The position numbers and the translations under genes are program-made. The notes beneath the pieces are model-generated. The model was not told where the DNA came from. It saw only the letters and a program-made list of their open reading frames with translations, and did not search any database. A DNA stretch of 64,000 nt. Origin: JACVRU01 sp040902725 (GTDB lineage Bacteria > Actinomycetota > Thermoleophilia > Gaiellales > Gaiellaceae). This document shows positions 38,327 to 45,874 of the stretch, piece after piece. The DNA lies in the NCBI GenBank assembly GCA_040902725.1, contig JBBDWU010000009.1:132176-196175 (forward strand), written 5' to 3'. Every line of letters starts with the position of its first letter. The stretch's first letter is position 1.

Positions 38327-38329
38327 AAT

Positions 38330-38349
38330 CCCCCGCGCGGGGGAGTTTT
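38330..38349 (+). terminator. intrinsic terminator of the NrtR-like gene
   Basis: A GC-rich hairpin (CCCCC, loop GCGC, GGGGG) starts 4 bases after the TGA and is followed by AGTTTT. It is short but placed correctly at the gene end. Confidence 0.6.
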
Positions 38350-38362
38350 GACTGTCAGTCAA
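38348..38362 (+). promoter_or_regulatory. 15-bp palindrome, candidate operator before the HD-GYP gene
   Basis: TTGACTG-T-CAGTCAA is a perfect 7-bp inverted repeat around one base, 36 bases before the HD-GYP start. Its left half also reads as a -35 hexamer (TTGACT). A dimeric repressor of the TetR type could bind and block transcription. No regulator of that type is encoded in the window. Only the symmetry is directly seen. Confidence 0.5.
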
Positions 38363-38397
38363 TCGGAACAATGAGGGGGCAGAAGCAATAGGATCGG

Positions 38398-39105
38398 GTG
38401 TTGCCTAAAGTCGTCAGGCTGGAGGATCCCTTGAGTACCGAACAGACGCTGAAGTACGCAGAGGGGCTCCGTGAGGTCTACCGCCAGGAACGGGCACAGC
38501 GCGCCCGAGCCGAGCGGGCGCTGCAGGCCCTCGAGCAGGCGTACGCGTCGACGGTCTCGGCGCTCTCGGCGGCGCTCGAAATGCGTGACGACCGGACGGG
38601 AGAGCACGCGGTGCGCGTGACCCGGCTCGCTCTGGGCCTCGCCGAGGCCTGTGCGCGGCGCCTCGCGGCCGAGCGCGAGCTGGAGTTCGGCTTCCTGCTG
38701 CACGACCTGGGCAAGATCGGGATCCCCGACGCGATCCTCCTCAAGCCGGGGCCCCTCAGCGCGGCCGAGCGAGACCTGATCCGGACCCATCCGGCGCTCG
38801 GGGAGCAGATCGTCGCCCGGATCCCCTCCCTGGCCGGGGTCGCGCGTGACGTCATCGCCTCGCACCACGAGCGCTGGGACGGCACCGGCTACCCGCGGGG
38901 CCTGGCCGGCGAGTCGATCCCGCTCGCCGCACGGGTCTTCGCGCTCGCCGATGCGTGGGACGCGATGACCAACGATCGCCCGTACCGGGCGGCGCTGCCC
39001 TTCGAAGCGGCCGTGGGCGAGATCGACGCGGGCCGGGGGACGCAGTTCGACCCCGTGCTCGTCGACCCGTTCCTGGAGCTGGTCTCGCGGCGGCGGGCGG
39101 CTTGA
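38398..39105 (+). CDS. HD-GYP domain phosphodiesterase
   Basis: About 235 residues. The N terminus is a coiled coil (YRQERAQRARAERALQALEQ) and the rest an HD-GYP domain: EMRDDRTGEHAVRV, FLLHDLGKIGIPD, then HHERWDGTGYPRGLAG and ALADAWDAMTNDRPYR. It probably degrades cyclic di-GMP. There is no REC domain; signals may arrive through the coiled coil. Start is GTG 38398 or TTG 38401, the latter with better spacing from AGGA. Its TGA overlaps the next gene's TTG (TTGA). Confidence 0.88.
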   Translation: MLPKVVRLEDPLSTEQTLKYAEGLREVYRQERAQRARAERALQALEQAYASTVSALSAALEMRDDRTGEHAVRVTRLALGLAEACARRLAAERELEFGFLLHDLGKIGIPDAILLKPGPLSAAERDLIRTHPALGEQIVARIPSLAGVARDVIASHHERWDGTGYPRGLAGESIPLAARVFALADAWDAMTNDRPYRAALPFEAAVGEIDAGRGTQFDPVLVDPFLELVSRRRAA

Positions 39106-39704
39106 CCGACATCACGGTCCTGCTCGTCGAGGACGACTCCATGGTCCGCGACTGGATGCGCACGGCCCTGCCGGGGGCGGGATTCCGCATCGTCGGCGAG
39201 ACGGCGTCGGTCGACGCCGTCCACGAGCTCGCTCGCCGGCGGAACCCGGACCTGCTGCTCGTCGACTACCGGCTTCCGGACGGGCGAGGCACGGAGCTCG
39301 TCCGGGCGCTGCGCAAGCAGGGCCTGGACACGCCCGCAGTGCTCATGACGGCGAACGCCGAGCGGGGCTTCAACGAGGCGGCCCGCGACGCGGGCGCTCA
39401 GGGCACGTTCCTCAAGACCGGGAATGTGGACGAGCTCGAGCAGGCGTTGAGGGCGGTGTTGGGGGGCGAGCCGGCCTTCGATCCGCGCCACCCGCGCCGC
39501 GCGCCGGGGCGGGGCGCCCTCAGCCCGAGGGAGCGCGAAGCCCTGCGCCTCGTGGCCGAGGGCCTGACCAATCGTGAGATCGCGCGCAAGCTGGAGATCG
39601 GCGACGAGACCGTGAAGACGTTGCTCGGCCGGAGCTTCGCGAAGCTGGGGGCTCGCAAGCGGGCCGAGGCCGTCGCGGTGGCGCAGGAGCGGGGACTGCT
39701 CTGA
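39102..39704 (+). CDS. NarL/FixJ-type response regulator
   Basis: 200 residues. The REC domain has acidic pocket LLVEDDSMV, phosphoacceptor Asp in LLLVDYRLPDG and switch T/K in LMTAN and FLKTGN. The C-terminal LuxR-type helix-turn-helix has LSPREREALRLVAEGLTNREIARKL. Start TTG 39102 is coupled to the HD-GYP stop. It is an output regulator of the island's phosphorelay; the target promoter is not evident. Confidence 0.92.
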   Translation: MTDITVLLVEDDSMVRDWMRTALPGAGFRIVGETASVDAVHELARRRNPDLLLVDYRLPDGRGTELVRALRKQGLDTPAVLMTANAERGFNEAARDAGAQGTFLKTGNVDELEQALRAVLGGEPAFDPRHPRRAPGRGALSPREREALRLVAEGLTNREIARKLEIGDETVKTLLGRSFAKLGARKRAEAVAVAQERGLL

Positions 39705-40255
39705 AGCGAGATCGCGCCTCGGTTGCGCACGACCTGAAGACGCCGCTCGCCGTCATCTCCGGGTACGCCGAGCTCCTGCTGCGGGACGACGAGGCGATCA
39801 GGCGGGAGGCGCCCCATAGGATCCTCGAGGCGGCGAAGAGGCTGTCGGCGGAGATCGACGGCTTGATCGGCCTCCTACCCGAGCTCGACGACGTGCCTGC
39901 CGGCCGGACGCCCCGGCTGATCCTCCTGGTCGACGACGACGCCTCCCTCCGGGAGCTCCTGCGGGCGACCCTGCCGGAGGACGACTACGAGGTGATCGAG
40001 GCCGGGGATGCCCGTGGCGCACTAGCGGCGATCGACGGCCAGGACGTCGACCTGGTCGTGCTCGACTGGCGCCTGCCGGACGGCACCGGAGGCGACGTGC
40101 TGGCGCACGTAAAGGCTCAGCGACCCGACCTGCCCGTGATCGTGCTCACCGCGGAGGCCCGTGTGGAGGCGGAGCAGGCGGACGCCTTCCTGCGGAAGCC
40201 CTTCAGCCCGCTCGCACTGCTCGACCTAGTCGACGTCCTCGCCGGCCGGGACTAG
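39701..40255 (+). CDS. DHp (HisKA)-REC protein without an ATPase domain
   Basis: 184 residues from CTG 39701. Residues 1-~55 match a HisKA dimerisation/phosphoacceptor domain with H-box SVAHDLKTPLAVISGYAELL and a second helix (RILEAAKRLSAEIDGL). No N, G1 or G2 boxes follow; the chain goes directly to a REC domain with LLVDDDASL, VVLDWRLPDG, LTAEA and LRKPF. The frame has no ATG, GTG or TTG before TTG 39863, which would delete the H-box, so CTG overlapping the previous TGA (CTGA) is the likely start. It may act as a phosphotransfer hub. It overlaps the convergent hybrid kinase by 30 bp. Confidence 0.75.
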   Translation: MKRDRASVAHDLKTPLAVISGYAELLLRDDEAIRREAPHRILEAAKRLSAEIDGLIGLLPELDDVPAGRTPRLILLVDDDASLRELLRATLPEDDYEVIEAGDARGALAAIDGQDVDLVVLDWRLPDGTGGDVLAHVKAQRPDLPVIVLTAEARVEAEQADAFLRKPFSPLALLDLVDVLAGRD

Positions 40256-43200
40256 CCCGGTCGCGAGGCGGACGAGCCGGCGCAGCTCCTGCGCCGAGTA
40301 GGCGCCCTTCTCGATCAGCGACGCGGCCTGGGCGCTCAGGCGAAGCCGTTCCTCGGGCGCGAGCCTGCGGGCGGTGAGGACGATCACCGGGATGTTCCTC
40401 GTAGCGGGATCGGCGTGGAGACGGTCGAGCACGCCGAACCCGTCGAGCTCCGGCATCGCGAGGTCGAGCACGATCGCGTCGGGGTGCCGCTCGGCGACCG
40501 CCGCGAGCGCCTCGAGGCCGTTCGCGGCCTCCCGCAGCTCCCGCGCCTCCCCGCCCAGCGTCTCGACGACCAGGGCCCGGACCGCCGGGTCGTCGTCGAC
40601 GACGAGCACGGAGGCGGCCGGCGTGCCGAGCACGCGGATCAGCGTCCGTCGCAGGTCGTCGCCCGAGAACGGCTTCACGAGCACGTCGGTCGCGCCGAGC
40701 GCGCCGGCCGCGGGGCCGTCCGGGCCCGTGGCGCAGACGACGACGGGTACGGCCGCCGTAACGGGGGAGGCCTTCAGTCGCGCGAGCACCTCCCAGCCGT
40801 CGACCCGGCCGGCGACGCCGACGTCCAGGCAGATCACCGCGGGCGGATCGGCCGTTGCGAGGGCCAGCCCCTCCTCTCCGGTCGCCGCGACGGTCACCTC
40901 GAAGCCGTCCGCCTCGAGCGCTTCGCGCAGGAACTCGGCGCAGGCGGGGTCGGGCTCGACGACGAGCGCCCGGCTCGGTCCCCGCGCGCGCCGGGCCGCC
41001 ACCGGGAGCTCGAACCAGAACGTGGAGCCGCGACCCTCGACGCTCTCGAAGCCCATGCGTCCTCCGTGCGCCTCTGCGATCTCGCGCGCGAGCGCAAGGC
41101 CGAGCCCGGTCCCTCCGATCCGGCGGGTGTCAGACGTGTCGACCCGGAAGAACTTCGTGAAGATTCGCGACTGCTGCTCCGACGGGATGCCGAGGCCGCG
41201 ATCGGAGACCGAGATCCGCAAGCGCCCGTACGCGGGCGCGGCAGACACTTCCACCGGGCCCCCTGCGGGCGAGTACTTGATCGCGTTCGAGACGAGGTTG
41301 GAGACGACCTGCGCGATGCGGTCGGCGTCCCCGATCGCCTCGACGGGCTCGGCGGGCAGCGAGAGCGAGATCGCGTGCTCGCGGCTCTGGCCGGCGAAGA
41401 GGTCGACCTCGTGCCGCAGCAGCTCGCCGAGGTCGAAGGGCGACAGGTCGAGCCTGAGCGCGCCCTCCTCGATCCGCTCGAGGTCGAGGAAGTCGTTCAC
41501 GAGGTCGGTGAGGCGCCGCGCCTCGCGGTGGATCGTGTCGAGGTAGCGGCGCGAGGTCTCCGGCTCGGCTTCGCGGCTGGCCAGCAGCTCCGAGAAGCCG
41601 AGGATGCTCGCCAGCGGCGTGCGCAGCTCGTGCGAGACGGTGGCGATGAGGTCTGACTTCATCCGGTCGGCTTCGCGCTCCGCGGTGACGTCGTGAAGCG
41701 TGAAGATCCGGCCGAGGAGTTCTCCCTCCTCGTCCCGCACCGGCGCGGTGTGCACGGCGAGCGTGACGCCCGGCTCGGCGAGCGTGAGTTCCTCGACCGC
41801 CTCCAGCTCGGGATCCGCCGCAACCCGCCGCAGGAACGCGCGCGCCCGCTCGGGCTCCGTGGTGGCCTCCACGACCTCGTCGATCCGCTCGTAAAGGCTG
41901 CCTGGACGCGGCGGCCCCAGCGCGTCCATGGGGGCGTTCCTGACGATGATGTTCCCCTCCAAGTCGAGCATGAAGATCCCGTCCACCGTCGCGTCGAGCA
42001 CGATGCGGTTCCGGCGTGCAAGCCGCCGGGTGCTTGCGAAGGCGAGCACGTTCGAGAGTGCGACGGCCGCCTGGTCGGCGAGCGACTGCGCGAGCTCGAC
42101 CTCCGCCTCGGAGAAGGCGCGGTCGGCCACGCGCGCGAGCCCGAGCACGCCGAGCGGGCGCCCGCCCTGGATCAAGGGCAGGTGGAGCTCGTGCCGGACG
42201 GCAACCTCGCCGTCGAAGGCTCGCACGGCGAGGCCGCTCTCGCCGTGGGATGTGCGCACGGGGCGGCGCTCGGCGAGCGCGCGGCCGGGAAGACCCTCCC
42301 GGGGCACCACCTCAGCCGCGAGCCGGGCGGGGTCGATCCCGCGGGCGGCGGCGAGCGCGAACGCCTCGCCGTCCCCGTCGCCGGCGTGCAGCGTCCCGAG
42401 CTCGGCGTCGGCCGCATCGCAGACGCCGTGCAGGATCGCCTCGGCAAGCGAGGCGAGCTCGGTCTGCGCGGCCAGCGAGTCGGCCAGCTTGTAGAGCCGC
42501 TGCAACCGCTCCTTCTCGTCGCCGAGCTGCGCGAGGGCGCGCTCGAGCTCGCCCTGCTGGGCCTCGAGCTCGTCGTTCGCGGCCTCGATCTCGGTCTGCT
42601 GTGCCTCCAGCTCCGCGTTCTGGCTCTCGAGCTCGTGCCGGCTTTCCTCCAGGGAAGCCGCCATCCCGTCGAACGCCCGGCCGAGCACCCCGATCTCGTC
42701 GCGCCGCTCCACGCCCACCCGGGCGCCGTAGTCGCCCGTCGCCAGGCGGTCGGCCGCGGAGGCGATCCGCCGGAGGGGCAGGGCGACCGACCTCGCGACG
42801 TAGAGGGCAAAGATCAGCACGAGCCCGACCGAAGCCGCGAGCCCCACGCCTGCGGTCAGGACGGCACGCCGGGCGCTCGCGTCGGCGCGATCGCTTCGCA
42901 GCGCGGCGAACTCCTCCTGGCGCTCGTCGAAGGCCTCGAACAGCCGCCTGATCGCATCGACGCGGCGCTTGCCTTCACCGCCGGCGACCCGCGCGCGGGC
43001 CGCCACGAGATCGCGCGAGGCCAGGGTGATCAGCGGGCCGGCGAACTCGTCGACATAGGCCCCGACCGCCGCGTCGACGGCCGCCAGGCGATCCCGCTGC
43101 ACGGGATCGCGCACGAGCCCGGTCAGGCGGGCCGTCGCGACCGGCAGTTCCCGCCGAGCCGCGTTCCAGGGCTCCAGGAAGCGGGCCGCACCGGTGATCA

Positions 43201-43405
43201 CGTAGCCGCGCTGGCCGGTCTCGAGGTCGAGCACCAGCCGCTCGAGCTCATGCGCGCCCGCCAGAACCTGGTCGCTACGCCGCGCCTCGCTGGTCGCCTC
43301 GCGGAGGTCGCCGACGGCGAACAGGAGCGCCGCGAAAACTGCGCCTACGACGAGGGCGAGCAGGCCGCTCGCCGCGAGCGTCCGGAAGGTCAGCCCGCGG
43401 GTCAC
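40226..43405 (-). CDS. membrane hybrid sensor histidine kinase (CHASE3-HAMP-GAF-PAS-HK-REC-REC)
   Basis: 1059 residues. In order: TM helix (~10-30); a CHASE3-like sensor with ETGQRGYVITGAARFLEPW; second TM (~185-205); HAMP; a long coiled coil of E/Q/L repeats; GAF (~310-450); PAS (~455-560); HisKA with SHELRTPLASILGFSELL; HATPase with NLVSNAIKYSPAGG, SDRGLGIP and GGTGLGLALAREI; REC1 (ICLDVGV); REC2 (IVLDLAMPELDG). Start GTG 43405 overlaps the cheR stop (GTGA). Two receivers suggest branched phosphotransfer, possibly to the CheY-like protein and the DHp-REC protein. Confidence 0.92.
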   Translation of the reverse strand: MTRGLTFRTLAASGLLALVVGAVFAALLFAVGDLREATSEARRSDQVLAGAHELERLVLDLETGQRGYVITGAARFLEPWNAARRELPVATARLTGLVRDPVQRDRLAAVDAAVGAYVDEFAGPLITLASRDLVAARARVAGGEGKRRVDAIRRLFEAFDERQEEFAALRSDRADASARRAVLTAGVGLAASVGLVLIFALYVARSVALPLRRIASAADRLATGDYGARVGVERRDEIGVLGRAFDGMAASLEESRHELESQNAELEAQQTEIEAANDELEAQQGELERALAQLGDEKERLQRLYKLADSLAAQTELASLAEAILHGVCDAADAELGTLHAGDGDGEAFALAAARGIDPARLAAEVVPREGLPGRALAERRPVRTSHGESGLAVRAFDGEVAVRHELHLPLIQGGRPLGVLGLARVADRAFSEAEVELAQSLADQAAVALSNVLAFASTRRLARRNRIVLDATVDGIFMLDLEGNIIVRNAPMDALGPPRPGSLYERIDEVVEATTEPERARAFLRRVAADPELEAVEELTLAEPGVTLAVHTAPVRDEEGELLGRIFTLHDVTAEREADRMKSDLIATVSHELRTPLASILGFSELLASREAEPETSRRYLDTIHREARRLTDLVNDFLDLERIEEGALRLDLSPFDLGELLRHEVDLFAGQSREHAISLSLPAEPVEAIGDADRIAQVVSNLVSNAIKYSPAGGPVEVSAAPAYGRLRISVSDRGLGIPSEQQSRIFTKFFRVDTSDTRRIGGTGLGLALAREIAEAHGGRMGFESVEGRGSTFWFELPVAARRARGPSRALVVEPDPACAEFLREALEADGFEVTVAATGEEGLALATADPPAVICLDVGVAGRVDGWEVLARLKASPVTAAVPVVVCATGPDGPAAGALGATDVLVKPFSGDDLRRTLIRVLGTPAASVLVVDDDPAVRALVVETLGGEARELREAANGLEALAAVAERHPDAIVLDLAMPELDGFGVLDRLHADPATRNIPVIVLTARRLAPEERLRLSAQAASLIEKGAYSAQELRRLVRLATGLVPAGEDVD

Positions 43406-44121
43406 GGGCGTGCCCGCTGGTACGCGTGGGGGCCCACGCGCACGAGTCCGAGCGCGGCCGGCTGGACGAGGCGCTCGCTGCGGCCCAGCATCAGCACCCC
43501 GCCGGGCGCGAGCGCTCCGGCAAGGGTGGTATGGAGCTCCGCGCGCGCGGCGGCCGAGAGGTAGATGGCGAGGTTGCGGCAGAGGACGAGCCGCCAGGGG
43601 CCGGGCGGCGCGCCCTCGCGGACGACGTCGCGGCGCTCCCAACGGGCCTGGCGCCGGAGCGCGGGCCGAATCTCGACCTCGCCGTAAAGGCCGCGCCGGG
43701 CAACTGCCAGGTTCTCCTCGAGCAGGTCGCTGCCGAGCAGCACCGACTCCTCGAGGGCCCCGAGCCGCTCGAGCACGAGGGCGATGCTGTAGAGCTCGGA
43801 CCCGTCCGCGCAGCCCGCCGACCAGACGGTCAGCCGGGGACTCTCGGCGAGCAGGGCGGGCAGGAGCTCGCGCTCGAGCAGGTCGAACTGAGCGGGATCG
43901 CGGAACAGGCCCGAAACGGGAACGGCGATCAGCCGGCGGAAGCGCTCGCGGGCGGCGGAGTCGTGGCGCAGCAGCCGGAGCAGCTCGGCCGGCTCGGAGA
44001 GGCCCTCCCGCTCGAGGGCGCGCCGCACGCGCTCCTCGACGTGGTCGGGGCGGAACGCGGTGAGATCGAGGCCGGCTGCCCGGCCCAATGCGCCGCGGGT
44101 GACGTCGGCCGCCATGGTCAC
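43402..44121 (-). CDS. CheR-type protein methyltransferase
   Basis: 239 residues. The N-terminal helical domain and SAM-dependent core show VPVSGLFRDPAQFDLLE, VWSAGCADGSELYSIA (SAM loop, here AGCADGSE rather than AGCSTGEE), LLGSDLLEENL and LVLCRNLAIYL. CheR methylates glutamates of receptor signalling helices. No mcp, cheA, cheW or cheB genes are near, so it probably modifies a sensor such as the neighbouring hybrid kinase. Start GTG 44121 overlaps the CheY-like stop (GTGA). Confidence 0.88.
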   Translation of the reverse strand: MTMAADVTRGALGRAAGLDLTAFRPDHVEERVRRALEREGLSEPAELLRLLRHDSAARERFRRLIAVPVSGLFRDPAQFDLLERELLPALLAESPRLTVWSAGCADGSELYSIALVLERLGALEESVLLGSDLLEENLAVARRGLYGEVEIRPALRRQARWERRDVVREGAPPGPWRLVLCRNLAIYLSAAARAELHTTLAGALAPGGVLMLGRSERLVQPAALGLVRVGPHAYQRARP

Positions 44122-44492
44122 GCCTTTCCCCCGAGCAGCCGCTCGACCACCTCGGCGAGCTCCTGCGGGCTGAACGGCTTGCTCACGAACCCGTCGGCGC
44201 CCGCCGCGGCGGCCGCGGCGCGATCGCCCTCCTGCGTGCGCGCGGTCAGCATCAGGACCGGCGTCGCCGCCAGCTCGGGGTCGCCGCGGAGCTCGGCGAG
44301 CACGTCGAGCCCGCTCCGGCCGGGCATCATCATGTCGAGGAGCACGAGGTCGGGCCGCTCCCGCCGTGCCGCCTCGAGCGCCTCGTCGCCGTCACGCGCC
44401 TCGACGAGGCGGTAGGAAGCGGGCGCGAGCGACGCGCGCACGAGCTCGCGCAGCACGTCCTCGTTGTCGCAGATCAGGATCGTGGCCGCCAC
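44118..44492 (-). CDS. CheY-like single-domain response regulator
   Basis: A 124-residue REC domain alone: ILICDNEDVLRELV, phosphoacceptor Asp in LVLLDMMMPGRSGLD, LMLTART and VSKPFSPQEL. It leads the coupled set CheY-like / CheR / hybrid kinase, so it probably exchanges phosphate with the kinase's receivers or DHp domain. Start GTG 44492. Confidence 0.9.
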   Translation of the reverse strand: MAATILICDNEDVLRELVRASLAPASYRLVEARDGDEALEAARRERPDLVLLDMMMPGRSGLDVLAELRGDPELAATPVLMLTARTQEGDRAAAAAAGADGFVSKPFSPQELAEVVERLLGGKA

Positions 44493-44533
44493 CCCGTGTT
44501 GCCTATCGGCAGCGGGGGCCGGGAGCGTGAGCC

Positions 44534-45091
44534 TCAGCTGCCCGCGAGAATGCGGGCGAGCAGGGCGCGGAAGGCCGCCGGCGCCATGGCCGCGGACTCG
44601 TCGTTCTTCGAGGTCGGGCGATAGGCGTTGCCCCTGGACTGCCAGAACGCCCAGACGAGGGTGGAGGTGAAGCGCTCGCAGCCGTACTGGTCGTGGGCGA
44701 GGCCGGGCGTCTCGCGGCACCAGGCGGCAGCGCCGAGTGCGGCCGTGAGCTGCTCGCGGATGGAGGAGTCGAAGAGGAAGAAGTCGACCTGGTGCGCGTA
44801 CTCGTCCTGGACGATCGCCCAGGAGAAGCGCCCCGCGGCGAGGACGTTCGAGTCGAGCCAGATGTGGCCGGGGCGGGCGAACGAGCCGGTGCCGGGCGCG
44901 ATGTGGATCGTGATCTGGGCGGGCACGACGTCCCAGGGGAACGAGCTCGCCTCGAGCGCGCGGACGACCTGCCGCTGCTCGGCCTCGGTGCCGCTCGCGA
45001 AGACGTAGTCGCCGCCGCCGGCGAGCGCCGGGCCCGAAAGGGCGAGGGCTGCGAGGAGCGAGCCGAGAAGAACGAGGAGAGTGCGTGCCAT
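44534..45091 (-). CDS. secreted protein, unknown
   Basis: 185 residues with a clear Sec signal peptide (LLVLLGSLLAALALSG, cleavage after ALA). The mature part includes ITIHIAPGTGSFARPGHIWLD, IVQDEYAHQVDFFLFD and a pair of Cys (AAWCRETPG, QYGCERF) that could form a disulfide. The DEYAHQVD segment loosely recalls zinc-peptidase helices (HExxH-like order reversed), but no firm family is recognised. Start ATG 45091. Confidence 0.75.
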   Translation of the reverse strand: MARTLLVLLGSLLAALALSGPALAGGGDYVFASGTEAEQRQVVRALEASSFPWDVVPAQITIHIAPGTGSFARPGHIWLDSNVLAAGRFSWAIVQDEYAHQVDFFLFDSSIREQLTAALGAAAWCRETPGLAHDQYGCERFTSTLVWAFWQSRGNAYRPTSKNDESAAMAPAAFRALLARILAGS

Positions 45092-45121
45092 GCACTCTTC
45101 CTCGGGCCCTCAAAAGCAGGC

Positions 45122-45208
45122 TCTGTCCCCCGTCTGCCGGGCAGGAGCCCCGGTCCGTCCCCCGTCCGGGTCGTGTTAGTTGCGACTGTCCCCCAGCGGT
45201 GGGACAGC
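45122..45208. repeat. short GTCCCCC direct repeats and hairpin
   Basis: GTCCCCC occurs at 45125, 45157 and 45188, at 31-32 bp spacing, flanked by short inverted repeats (TCTGCCGGGCAG near 45133; CTGTCCC / GGGACAG around the third). The element fills the gap between the secreted-protein gene and the diadenylate cyclase gene. It resembles REP-like intergenic palindromes, but only one locus is visible in this window. Confidence 0.45.
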
Positions 45209-45224
45209 GACCGTTCGGCCTACG

Positions 45225-45836
45225 TCAGCTCTCGCCTGCGACCGCGAGCGTGAGCCCGGCTTCGGGCACCTGCTGCACCGACGCGTCGCGCGTGTAGAAC
45301 TGCTGGCGCGAGAGCAGGAAGAGCTCCGGGATGATCTCGGCGCGCACCTCGCCGCCCGCGAAGACGCGGACGACGGAGCTCTGCGAGACCACGACCGGGA
45401 TCGCCCCGGTCGCGGCGCTGATCGAGGCGGCGGCCGCATGGCGCGTCCCCAGGCCGGGGATGAAGTACTCGGGCGTCAGCTCGACGTCGATGAAGCGACC
45501 GGCCGTCATGAACGTGCCGTCGTCGGCGACGAGGAAGGCGCCGTCGAGCTGGGCGAGCTCCTTGACGGTCTCGCGAAAGTCCGGGCGCTGGATGTCCAGC
45601 AGCTCCTTGGGATGCCCGTAGAGGGGATCGAGGATGAGCGGCCGGGAGTGCTCGAGTACGGCGTCGACCGCGCCGACGACGAACATCGTCCCGATCTTGC
45701 GGCCCTCGCGGCCCTCGCGCGCGATCTCGACGCCGAGCTGCACGATCTCCTCGAGCGTGCGCCGGCGCGCCCAGGCGCAGCGTGTGGTCTCGGCCACGGG
45801 GCCGAAGATCTCCTCGAGCCTGTCTGCGCGCTCCAC
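45225..45836 (-). CDS. diadenylate cyclase (DisA_N/DAC domain)
   Basis: A 203-residue protein consisting mainly of the DAC domain, which makes cyclic di-AMP from two ATP. The active-site motifs are LDGAFLV and GTRHAAAASIS. The bacterial RHR is replaced by RHA, more like the archaeal DacZ-type RHMAA, and VVVSQSSVVRVF follows. There are no transmembrane helices (unlike CdaA) and no helix-hairpin-helix DNA-binding domain (unlike DisA), so it is a soluble stand-alone cyclase. Start ATG 45836, divergent from rsgA. Confidence 0.83.
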   Translation of the reverse strand: MERADRLEEIFGPVAETTRCAWARRRTLEEIVQLGVEIAREGREGRKIGTMFVVGAVDAVLEHSRPLILDPLYGHPKELLDIQRPDFRETVKELAQLDGAFLVADDGTFMTAGRFIDVELTPEYFIPGLGTRHAAAASISAATGAIPVVVSQSSVVRVFAGGEVRAEIIPELFLLSRQQFYTRDASVQQVPEAGLTLAVAGES

Positions 45837-45874
45837 GAAAGCTAGAACGCTCGTGGGGCAGGCAAGATTCCGCG

